The notes beneath the pieces are model-generated. The model did not search any database. It had not been told where the DNA came from and worked only from the letters and a program-made list of their open reading frames with translations. DNA of 64,000 nucleotides from Ectocarpus siliculosus (lineage: Eukaryota; Sar; Phaeophyceae; Ectocarpales; Ectocarpaceae), in NCBI GenBank assembly GCA_000310025.1, contig FN649750.1:699685-763684 (forward strand), given 5' to 3'. Positions 1 through 16,100 of this stretch are shown piece after piece (position 1 is the first letter of the stretch; the number at the start of each line of letters is the position of its first letter). The translations under genes and the position numbers were made by a program.

Positions 1-5276
<5,276 letters not shown>

Positions 5277-6256
5277 TTAGATCGCCTTGGCGATGAACTT
5301 GACCGCGTCCTCAACGGTGCCGATCTCTGCTGCCACCTCGTCCTCGATCTCGATCTGCCACATCGACAAGCAGCAAGACAAACATATATGCAGTAAAGGA
5401 GCGCGACATGTGGGCGGTGCTATAGCAAAAAAGGGGCGGGAGAGAGGCGGAATGCAATGCTGCTGCGTCCGAAGGCATCCCACAGAAAAACAGGACTGGA
5501 GCCGAGCAGCGTGGCGGCCAGGCATCGCAACAGCGGCGGGGGCGAAAATATTTCCTGGCAAACCAACGGTTGAGAAAGTTCAGATGCATGCGTACAAATC
5601 GAACTTGGTTCGGAGACATCTTCCCTTCCCGCAACTTTACACACACCGCCGTGAAGAGTAGAGTTTGTTGGAAATGTCGACAACAAAAGCGTCAAACAAA
5701 TCGACAAACTCGGTAATTCATCCGGCATTAGGTGCTCGAACGAATGAATCCCAAGCCCACAAGGTAGCCTTCTTCAAACAACACGAAATAGACGCGGCGT
5801 ATAAATTCGTAGAGATGCCGGCAGCACCGACAATTATTGGCAGCACCGACAATTATTGGCAGCACCAACAACCCAGATCGCGCCGCTACCCTCACACATC
5901 TAGTTTATCGCTGTGGATGGTGTTGGTGATGCTGTTGCTTGTTACTCTTACCCCGGTCGCCCCCCCTAGTCTGGTTGATATTCTCGCAACCTTCGAGCGA
6001 CCAGGATCAAGGGTTCGAATCCGGGCGCAAGCGAGTTTTTCTTGCACAGAAAGTGCTCGTTTCTCTCTCTTCCGTTCGTGTGTGTACTTTGAGGGAAGAG
6101 AGCGCTGCACTCTTCCTGTCGCGACAAAAACCCAAGGGAAGCACCGCAGGAGGGGCGGCTAGGGGGCCTCCGGGGGAGGAACCCTTCTGTGTGATATGGA
6201 TTCGAGCTACCTCCCACCCGGCAGGGGTGCTGTGAGCGCTCATTTAAAGCAATGAA

Positions 6257-6287
<31 letters not shown>

Positions 6288-8822
6288 CGCAAGGTGGTCA
6301 CCCGTCAGCTCCTCACACACATGCCATGACTGCTGCCCCTTCGTGGGGAGAAGTCGGAAATAGTGTTGCAGCAGTCGTACCGCCGTGCAAGTCATGCCGT
6401 ATCCCTTGCCAAATCAAGAGACGGCGTTTGTCGTTGTCAAATCGCTCTACGTTGTCGATAGTAGCGCGAGCGGTCACACCCGCGCGTGCACGCGGATCAT
6501 TTTCGCAATGGTACAAAACACGATGCCGTGTGGTCTTGAATGAAGCCGTGCAAGCAATACCTCACAACGTGGAGTCTGTGTCTTTGCTTGACAGCAGTCG
6601 CGTCGCACTAAATACGTATGTCTTGACACTCTGTCCGCGTACAGTGACCCCGACACGCGTCACGAAATACGCCTTGCCGCACGCATGAGTATTTCACTCC
6701 CCGTTGGTGCCGCGGCATGTTTTTCTCGCCGCCAGAGAAACCAAAGCCAAATCTTCCCAGCATCGCAACAGCCATTGTTTGTCTTCACCATCACGCGATC
6801 TCTGTAGTGTTGAACCGATGCCCCTCTCCCAACTGTCCGAATTGCTGGCTGGAGGTACAACACAGCTATCCCGGACGTGGTGGCGCGAGGGGCACCCGAC
6901 GGGGGGGGGGGGGGTACGCAGATTACTTCTCGGCATGTTTATCAAACTCTTCGTTGGAAAGTGTGTTGCTGTTTCGGTAATCAATAGCGGTGAAAATATT
7001 GCAAGACCGGCAGCGCTCCTTCCTCCGTGATTTTTGTCTTTCTCCCTGCCTGCTCTCGCCCTTCCTGCGAAACACCAGAGGTCACCGCCAGCCCCTCTGG
7101 TTACCGATTCAAGCCCCCACGACGACCAAGATGCTGCCGCCGCCGATAGCAGCGGTGGCCACGAAAGCGACGGCGGCGGCGGCGGTAGTATTGACTGCAA
7201 CGACAACCGTCGCCGTTACGATGACGGGACCAGCGCCGTTGCCAGCTACACTACCTGTAACCTTAGCTTTTGGCCAGCAAGAGCACGGATGGCGCAACAA
7301 GCGCACCGACCTGCAACCAAGCCAGATGAAGGGTCACCACATGGCGGCCTAGAGAGAGATCAAGGGGAACAAGCCGTTGCACAACAAGGTGGCACTTTGT
7401 GTAACTATGGGCGTATCGGAGGCGACCATAGAGGCGATACAGGAATCGTATCGCCTCTATGGTCGCTTTCGACACGCCCATGGACTCCAAACAGAGCGCC
7501 CCCTTGTTTCGTCACGGATCGTTGCCCTTCATGTCCAGGATGGCGCAACGTAGTGGCCGTTCACCTGGCTTGTTTTTAAGCCGCTGCGCTTGTTGCGCCA
7601 TCCATGCTCTCGCCATCCATGCTCTTTCTTGCTGGCCAAGCGATACACCCATTGACTCTAGACAAAGCGGCACCTTGTATCGCCACGGCTGGTTGCCTGT
7701 AACCTCTGAGGCCGCGATGTGGTGACCGTTCATCTGGCTTGGATCCAGGTCGGTGCGCTTGTTGTGTTATCATTGCTCTTGCTGGCCAAGCTAGGGTTAG
7801 AGGTACTGAGTAGATGGCAGTGGTGGCGGAGGTAGTATCGGCGGCAACGACAGCCTGCGCCGTCACGATGACGGGACCAGTGCCGTTGCCAGCTACACTA
7901 CCTCTAACCCTAGGGCCAGCAAGAGCACGGATGGCGCAACAGAGACACCGACTCAAAATCACATCATGAACGGCACCAATAATACGGTGCGGCCCTGGAA
8001 CTCCAAGAGGAGGAACCATACAATAGCGAAAACGACATGGCACTGTGTCAAGAGTCAATGGGCCTGTCGGAACCTACGATAGAGGCGGCAAGCTCACCAC
8101 AAGACCCACGTGCGGAAGCCTTAAGGTCGTACGACGGGACCAGCTGGGATATGGAAGCTATATCAAGGCGTCCCGCACGTTGGCCTTGCGGCGAGCGTAC
8201 CGACTCTACCGTGGGGGTCGACGCGCCCATCGATTCCGGGCATAGCGCCATGTCGTGTCGCCACGGCTTCTCTTGCCTTTGAGCTCCAGGGCTGCGACGT
8301 AGGTAGCCGTTCAATCTCGCCTGACTTCAAGTCGCTGTCCCTTGTGTACAGCAGAGGCACAAAAACACAAAAACAATAAGAAACGAGAGAAAAGCCTCGT
8401 CGATACTCACGTCAAAACCTTCCTCCAGCGCCATGATGAGCTCCACCGTATCGAGAGAGTCTGCCCCCAGGTCCTGCGTGAACGACGCCGCGGGTACCAC
8501 CTGCGTCTCGTCTACCGCCAGCTGCGACACCACGATGCCCCGCACCTTGTTCAGGATATCCGCCTCGTCGCCCGCCATGGACAGCGGCGAAACTCCGCCG
8601 CGCTGCCGGGCCGCCGTCGCGAAACCGCGGTGTGCGGCGATGCCCCTCGACACGCAGCTTACCGACGGAGCCACAAATGCGGCGCTGACGAACAGCAGAC
8701 GAACGTTGTTGTTGGGAAGGAGCACAAGACTTGTCACACATCACAGAGCCCCACACGCTCTTGTTGGAGGATAAACCCTGAAAATAAAATACACAACGGC
8801 GGGCTTGGGTTCACCTGATCAT
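5277..8822 (-). CDS. Plastid-targeted acyl carrier protein, spliced
   Basis: Acyl carrier protein of type II fatty-acid synthesis, which carries the growing acyl chain on 4'-phosphopantetheine. The main exon (8729-8411) encodes a hydrophobic leader, an ASAFAP-like motif (SAAFVAPS, residues 18-25) expected for import into a red-derived secondary plastid, and the ACP core with the DSL attachment motif (Ser near residue 94). It ends at a GTGAGT donor after EEGFD, phase 0. The last exon (5354-5277) continues IEIEDE and ends AKAI-stop, giving the usual ACP C-terminal helix. The intron between them is about 3.06 kb. The main exon has no in-frame ATG before the leader and a stop two codons upstream. 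A tiny first exon (8822-8815, ATGATCAG then GTGAAC) spliced to 8729 restores phase and would start MIS-LVLLP, but the acceptor there is poor. Total about 134 residues. The ACP identity is firm; the start is tentative. Confidence 0.85.
5821..5868. repeat. 19-bp tandem repeat, about 2.5 copies
   Basis: The unit GCAGCACCGACAATTATTG occurs twice exactly and then partially, inside the long intron of the acyl carrier protein gene. Confidence 0.9.
6261..6287. repeat. (CA)n microsatellite
   Basis: About 13 CA units in the acyl carrier protein intron. Confidence 0.95.
6780..6995 (+). repeat. Dispersed repeat, copy 1
   Basis: A diverged copy of a repeat also seen at 16960-17220. Shared blocks are CCCCTCTCC...GAAT, TGGAGG..CAACA.AGC.ATCC.GGACGTGGT, the following GCGAGGG..CCC.GACGGGGG..TACGCA, and a final AATCAATAG. 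This copy lies in the acyl carrier protein intron and the other in the hydrolase gene intron, so it is a mobile or formerly mobile sequence of unknown class. The long poly-G (6901-6914) is an expansion of the GACGGGGG block. Confidence 0.6.
7120..8335. repeat. Cluster of fold-back (inverted) repeats inside the ACP intron
   Basis: The block starting ACGATGACGGGACCAG is present at 7217 and again at 7865, each followed by GCCGTTGCCAGCTACACTACC and then by GGCCAGCAAGAGCACGGATG. Inverted versions of the last part lie at about 7575-7650 and 7755-7800. A long hairpin sits at 7410-7485, where GCGACCATAGAGGCGATAC is followed after a few bases by its exact complement. A module containing GTCACGG/GCCACGGCT recurs near 7510, 7680 and 8260. 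This looks like nested fold-back or MITE-type elements of one family. No transposase is seen. Confidence 0.7.
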
Positions 8823-11800
8823 ATATACACCGCTACCGCCGTCCGTGCACGAACTGCTGTGTGACGTGTGAACATGAAATGGAAAGGGCGACTGACCAGA
8901 ATTGCCGCCACGCTTCTTGAATCGTGTTTTGGTTGTAGGCCAAGATAGACAAGAGTCTACAACAGTCACCACAGCAACGGTCCGACTCTTTCAGACGGCA
9001 TAACTATTCAACCACAGGATAAAGGGACGACGCAAAAAACAAGCCATCATGAACCAAGGTGGGCGCAAGTTGGTGCTGTTGGTTCCAAGCGTGTGCATAT
9101 GCAGAGAAGGGCACGCAAAAAAATTCCAATAAAGTTCCCGACAGCATGCCTTGGAATTGAACGGGCGCCCAACATGCTTATCACACCGACGACTATTATA
9201 GTCTATACATGCCATTCACAACGCAGTAATAGACAGCAGGCAGTTGAACCGCGAACGATCACAGTGTACCAAAACAAATGATGGCACAAAAATCTGCGAG
9301 TATGGAGTATTGGGAATACGAACGTATGCTTCAGAGAGGACGCGCGAAAAGCGCGTCTACAGCAGCTGTTGTTGCGGTTGTTGCCGTTGCGCAGTTGACT
9401 AACGCCTAGTACACAGATAATGATTCGAGAAAGTGAGCGTTGCGAGGGAGAGTCGAGCCAGCTGATGGGACGGACGGCGGACAGCGCGGATTAATGCACC
9501 ATTTCAGCACCGCTCAGACCAAGCTATAACTGCTGTGGACCTCGAAACGAGCTGGAAGTCGAAATTATGTATCTACAGTAGTAGCCCTTGCCATGCTCAA
9601 CATGGCTGGGTCGGGCAAATTTGGTGGTCAAGACGAGGATGACAAAACCAGGAGAGTTTACCAGCGTATGTATCTAATGCTGCAGCTGCTGCTGTGAGGA
9701 CGGTCTGCGGTGGGGGAAGAGGAAGGTGCGCACAGCAGCTCTTGGGGCGGACGGAGATGCGCATCGACTGGTCCAGTTGAGAGGTATAGATAGGCATGCA
9801 GGCGGCAGGGGGGTGAGGCGCACACGCCCCGTCCTATGTACACTGCTGCATAGCTTGCCTCGACCAGCTGCGGCTGTCGGTAAGCTGGCGGCGTCGGCAC
9901 ATGTTACGCATAGTTGAACGACCAAGATGCTGCTGCCCCTCCCATCACTGATCCACTCGAACCCTCCTGCATCTGACTTTGTGCACGAGACTGCAAAACT
10001 CACCTGGTCCCCACACACAAGATGGTGCACACAGCAGAGAGGGATGGCATGATGTTGCAGGCGGGAGATTGGTTGACGGGTAAGGATAGAGCAGAGTGAA
10101 CGAGTGATGGATGCTGGCTGCGTCGTCGGCGTCGGCCCTGAGGGGGCGCCACGAGCAGCAGACAGATAGCACGGTAGGTACGTACGTATCTACTAAACGA
10201 AATATGCGTACCCCCCATGCTCGCAGCTCTTGCGCAGCTTGTGCGGGCCGCCGCTTGTTGCACACACGATAAAGCAAGCCGGGGCAGAAACACATCTAAA
10301 GGCCCACCACCACGACGAGGATAACGGTGAGAGCTTTCGCAGGTCAGGCATGCTGTTGTGGACAGGATCGCAGCAATCTCCCTCTCTCACTCTGTGTGTG
10401 TGTCTGTAGATCGAAAGACACAGCCTTGTTCTGCTTTGTTTGCCTGTATTCTGCCGCCATGACCGAGCGGCAGTCGTCCCCTCGCTGCCAAACGAACGCG
10501 TCGCAATCATAACAATCATCATCTTCCAGCCAAACACGTGTGCAGCACTGCTGTGGCCTTATCATGGCGGGCAACCTTTCGGCTCGCTTTGGCTGCTGGT
10601 CTTTCGTTAACTCAGCGACCGTTCAGCGCGCACGCGTGATGAGCACATTTGTTGCCAGCCGGGCAGATGCGGCGATGATGCCATGCCATGCGTTGGTGCC
10701 CCACAGGCGGCCGCACCGTTCTTTTCGCTTTTCTTTTTTCTTCTCGACAAAATATCGGAGAAATTTGCGGAGGTGTATAGGATAGTCTAGGCAGTAGTCA
10801 GAATTTACCCGCAACTGGGATGCAACGGCCCGGCAGTTGTACAAGAGAGGATGACCGCAGCATTGGCGTGCAGCATAGATGTCGCACGGAGACCTTCTAT
10901 GCTATGCACCGTCTCCTATATACGGAATTGGGGAGAAGAAGACGTATTGTATGCGCAGGCCTGCCTGCTGCGCGTGATCCGAGTCCTTTGCTTGTATGTA
11001 CTTAGAAGCTTTTACTATTATAATTGTTCTGTATCAGCTGTTTTCTGCGTAGACCACCACTGGTAGTGTACCAAAGGTTGCGAGTCAGCGCACAGGTGTG
11101 CGAACGATTTCCAAAGCGTCACTTCTCCACAACCATGAGGTTACCACTGCTGCTGTCGAACAGGGCGGTTTGGAAGCATCTCATCGAGAGCTTTCCCGAC
11201 AAGTATCAGTTGGCGCTCGCACCCTCCTCCTGGCGGTGGAGAAATTGCGCTTTGAAAGTCAATTGCACCCCTGTGCGCTGACTCGCAACCTTACGGGTAT
11301 GTATGTAGTGTGCTACAATATTGTCGGAACGAACGAAACGGCCATCCATTGTTGTATCGACGAAACGCTGCATACAGGTCAGCAGGCACCCACAGATTCC
11401 CAGAACAGATGTGAAATGTGAGGGATCCACGCTACAGTATTATAAAACGCACACCTGTCCGCACACCATTTGAAGTAAATCACAGCGGCAGTTCATTCAG
11501 TGTGCTCCCGCTCTACGAAGAACTTGGAAGTCACGAAAGTGAGCCTAAATAATGTAAAATCGAACTGGGCCATAAGAACACCTATTATTATGGTCGCCGA
11601 GGGGGTACAGCCGTACCCATAGACACGATGACAAGAAACGAGCCTTCGGGAAAAAGAAGAGGTTCTCATATAGAGCTTCTTGTATAAGAGGATGTAAGAG
11701 GTTCTTATACAATGTATGCGTGGGGAGCGCGGTCTGTAGTTGTAGATTAAAGGTCGTGTCTGCAAGTTATTTTTTGTGGGCTTGCCGGACGTCTGCGTAG

Positions 11801-12048
11801 TTATGTTTTGTGGGCTTGCCGGACGATAGATATCTAGCAACGTCAACATCGGCATTTGCTGGTTGGCAGACTGACTGTCAGCAGTACAAAACCCAAGGTA
11901 AGTATTGGGAGAGTCATCCCCCAGTCCCCGCCGTTTCTTTTTTGTCTGCCCTTTTCGTTCTGGACAAAGCCAACTGCGTAACAAATTGGGCATCTACGCA
12001 GCGACCTGTGTCACGCAGGGGGCCGCCTTAGCGATACCGTTAGCATTG

Positions 12049-12099
12049 GTGACATGACACAAGGTACCACACCCCCTGCGCCGATTTTCAAAGCCCGAC
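12049..12099 (+). repeat. Truncated terminal end of the 217-bp MITE family
   Basis: ATGACACAAGGTACCACACC, followed by CCCTGCGCCGATTTTCAAAGC, is a diverged copy of the left terminal repeat of the element that starts at 12102, directly next to it in the same orientation. It is either a solo end or the remnant of an earlier insertion at the same site. Confidence 0.7.
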
Positions 12100-12101
12100 T
12101 A

Positions 12102-12318
12102 CCGTATATGACACAAGATAACACACCCCCTGGACCGATTTTCAAAGCTCGATTACTCCACGACGAAGAGGATGCATAAACGAAACAATACATTTTCGAA
12201 AACCTCTCGACGAGACGGTTCCAACGCCGCCGTTTTCGGCGCTGTGACTCTTCCTGCTGTTGAGAAATCGAGCTTTGAAAATCGGCCCAGGGGGTGTGTT
12301 ATCTTGTGTCATATACGG
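12102..12318. mobile_element. MITE, 217 bp, with long terminal inverted repeats and TA target duplication (copy 1)
   Basis: The element starts CCGTATATGACACAAGATAA and ends with its complement. The inverted repeats run about 50 bp, to the CGATTTTCAAAGCTCGAT block, and differ at only a few positions. TA is present on both sides (12100-12101 and 12319-12320), the signature of Tc1/mariner-type insertion. The internal 110 bp encodes nothing. A second copy of exactly the same length lies at 23979-24195. It is non-autonomous and would depend on a transposase encoded elsewhere. Confidence 0.88.
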
Positions 12319-13117
12319 TACTCCACGAAGAAAATGATGTTTCAAACAAAAAAATCAAGAACGAAATGTGACCAAATTACCGTTTCGCATGAAGAGCGGA
12401 GATCTTTTGAGATATTGCACGGGGATACACCGCTGTATGCATTCGCACGTTCGTTCTCTTTCTTCTTTTGAATGCGCACACCTATTTACCGCTGTAGAAT
12501 ACCGCTGCTATAGGCGTGATGTTGCGTGTTGTGTGCAGTGTACGGCAATACGGGCCCGCAGCTTAGATTTTTTTCGTTGAGAAACAGAGGCTCAAAATTT
12601 GACGAAAAATGAAGAAAATGGTCGACAAGAAATATATCAGCGCTAAATCCTACACTAAACTCTTAAGTACTATTTTCTATTTTCAACCCTGTGGCGATGA
12701 AATAAGAACCGAACCTCGACGTTTCTTATGTCCGGATCCGTACAACTGTTATCTCAAGTGACTACTGCTGTAGCGAACTAGTTGAGCTGCAGCAGGCAAA
12801 GGCGGCGGTTGGTGGCGGAGGATGTGCATCGCGATAAGCGTTCCTCTCTGGGGTTGCTAACTGACGGCGCTGTAGGTGCCCAGAGTCAATCGAGCACCTC
12901 GCTTTCGTGCTCACTGACATCTGCTTTGTAATCTACTTAACCTCAGCTTCGACCTTCTACACCCACCGACGCCCTCAACACCCCCCTGATTTTTTTATTC
13001 CTGCCTGCTGTCCCCCTCTCACTCAGAAGTTGTAAACTTCACCAACGGGGGGCGGCGACCCCAGTCCACCTATAATAGTTGCGCCTGGCAGAAGTTCGCT
13101 GCGGCTCCCTTCCCGAG

Positions 13118-16100
13118 ATGAGCACCGCTGCCGATGGAGGAAAGCCGAAGGTCGCCGCCACCACACCACCTTCGTCGACATCAACCCGGCGGAAGACGGC
13201 TCTGGACTTTAACCTTCCGAAGGGAGACCATTTTTTCCTCAACTCCAGGAAGCAGCGGCTGCACCTGCGCACGTTCCTTCCCGAGACAGGCAAGGGAGAA
13301 AGGAGCGTTTGATATCCGACGCAGGCAGGGATCCCACTCATTTATTGTTTGTTTTTGACGTCGACCGTGAGAGTCAGTTCGTCACCCGATTTCACCCACC
13401 TGTCTCTCCGTCGCCACGGAGAACAATATTTCTGCAGAGTTTCTTGAGACAGTGTGTCCACCGAGCTTGTTGTGTACGTTGAGACGGAATCTCTTTTCAC
13501 GTCCTCCGAATTCACATGCTCGGAGTTGGAATGGTACCTAATGTTGAAGTGGGATATATGTTTCCAGGTCAAACGACGACATTATCTCAGCCCGGGCCGT
13601 GTGTTTGTGTGTGTTTGTGTGTATTTGTTATTATTACCAGCATCGACCGCGCTAACCGGCTAACCAATGAAAACGCGTCAGTCTCGGTGCGGTTGAAAGC
13701 ACAAAAACACTTGTATGGGCCATTAACTGGGACCCCGTCAGGGGCCAGCATGGGGGAGACTAATGTGTATGTGTATGTGTGTGTTTATGTGTTTTGGCAC
13801 TATCTCAGGCGTCGAGATGAAGGCCCTTTTGTTTTGGTACCACGGCTACGCTGCCCACATCAACGGCCCCACTTTCCGGGAGTTCGCGGAGGGCATGGCA
13901 GCCGGCGGGTACGCCGTGATCGCCGTCGACCAGCATGGCCACGGGTACAGGTGCGTGGCGTGGCGGGTGCCTCACGTCGATAAGGTTGTTAGCACGAAGT
14001 ACTTGAAGGTATCGTTTTCTCGTAAAATATAACCACTCGGAGTATTGATTTCGTCTTGATACTTCGTACTATCATAATACCACAACGAACCCATCTTTAT
14101 CCTAATATAAAGGGTCTAGGATGTTTTGCGATGTAATGACAGCGTCATTTGCTCGTTTTTCAAGCAGAACCAAGCAGCACCAGGTTTGTCAGTCATGCGG
14201 TGGTGCTTGACAGCAGTGTGATTGACGGGGCAGGTGTTCGCACTTGTGTTGTGGAGATGTTCCTTGTTGCACTTGTGTTGTGGAGATGTTCCTTGTTGCA
14301 CTTGTGTTGTGGAGATGTTCCTTGTTGCACTTGTGTTGTGGAGATGTTCCTTGTTGCACTTGTGTTGTGGAGATGTTCCTTGTTGCACTTGTGTTGTGGA
14401 GATGTTCCTTGTTGCACTTGTGTTGTGGAGATGTTCCTTGTTGCACTTGTGTTGTGGAGATGTTCCTTGTGGTTGAAATGTGTAGTTGTCGTTGTCGATA
14501 TGCTGTCCCCAAACCCGAAAAAGAATCACGGACACGGTTGTTTGTTTTTGTATGGCTGGTTTGTCTGCTGCTGTTGCCCTTTTCTCGACTATCTTGTCGA
14601 CTCACTGCTTGTTTTGGGCGCTCCCTCGTGCTCTCACGGTGCTTCGCGCTTGGTGATGTGAGAGCCTGGTCCGGTGAGAACCCGGCGTGCTCCGTCCCGG
14701 CTTTGTAGGGATGCGAGGTCAATGGTCTAACGACTACGGCATGCACGACTATGAGTACAACCCCCCCCCCCCCCCAAAAAATGCGGGGATGTTTGATGGG
14801 GAAATTTCCAAATACCTGGATATACTCCCAGGAGTCCCACAGGGATGTTCCAAGTCCCCCCCTCCCTTTTAGAATTACCTCCACGATTTTATAAAGGCGG
14901 TTGAAACCATAAAAAAGGGAGTCCCAATAAGGGGAAAAAATGTGTCCCGAACGATGTTTTCAAAATAATTCCTGGGNNNNNNNNNNNNNNNNNNNNNNNN
15001 NNNNNNNNNNNNNNNNNNNNNNNNNNNNNNNNNNNNNNNNNNNNNNNNNNNNNNNNNNNNNNNNNNNNNNNNNNNNCTTTTTAAGATTTACATCAACGAT
15101 TTGATAAGGGCGGTTGAAGCAGTAAGACAGGGAGTCCAAGTAGAGGGAAAGAGTGTGTCCGGACTGATGTTTGCAGATGATTTCGTGGGCGTATCCGAAA
15201 CACCAGAAGGGTTGCAAGAACAATTAGATGCGGCGGTAGGATACACCCGAAAATGGAGACTGTCGGCGAACGTAGGGAAATGCGCAGTAGTGGTCTGTAA
15301 CGAAGACAAGAAAAATCCCGTAGAATTCAAATGGAAATGGGGGGAGGAAGAACTACCGGTAGTAGACAAGTATGCGTACCTGGGAGTAGAGATTTCGAAG
15401 GAGTGCTCATGGGACGCACACATAGCGAAGTTGATTGGGAAGGGTAAAGCTCAGATAGGCAAGATGGACGAGATCCTTGCGGACCCACACCTAGACACTA
15501 GGATTAAGAGGTGTATTCTCTTGAATGTGATTGTACCTATGCTAGAGTGTGCAGGAGAGGTATGGGAAGGTAACGAAAAGGCCGTCAAGCAGCTGGAAAC
15601 GGTGCAGATGGCAGCGGCCAAGAAAATACTAGGATGTTCAAGTACAACGAGCAACACTGTATTGAGAGCAGAATTGGGAATGTACTCTCTTAAAACAAAG
15701 AGAGACATGCAGAAGTTGGATTGGTAGTACAAGGTAAGTAGAATGTCGGACGATAGACTACCATGGTTGACGAGGCAGCTTGGGGAAAAGCCACTCCAGG
15801 GAAGAAGGGAATCAGATGGGACAAGGTCGTAGAGAAGGTTTGGAAGGAGATAGGAGACGAGGAGGAGACGTTGGACACGGAAGGGTTCGGGGGGTTCAAG
15901 ACGAAAGTCAAGGAGGTGCTAGAAAGTAGGGAGGAGGCAACCCTTCGGAAGAAGGTACGAAGCGAAGACCACTTGGAGATATACGGGAAGTTGAAAGAAG
16001 GGATAGGGATGAAGACGTACTTGGACGGCCCCATGGACTACGCGAAAAAGCTGAAATTGCAATTTCGAGTAGGCGATCTGGACTTGCCAGAACGGAGGAA

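Larger units (their letters stand above)
8823..13117. other. Intergenic stretch with a MITE, no gene recognised
   Basis: About 4.3 kb between the divergent ACP and hydrolase genes. I see no conserved coding exon. It holds the 217-bp MITE at 12102-12318, a partial end of the same family at 12049-12099, and a weakly similar diverged fragment near 11225-11290. Promoters of both flanking genes must lie here, but no motif can be assigned with confidence. Confidence 0.5.

Noticed and set aside
14241-14473. CRISPR-like regular repeats
   Set aside because: Units are directly adjacent without unique spacers and the DNA is eukaryotic; it is a minisatellite.
14189-14884. Overlapping frames with a repeated 29-residue motif on both strands
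   Set aside because: Produced by the 29-bp minisatellite, which is open in all frames; it lies in an intron.
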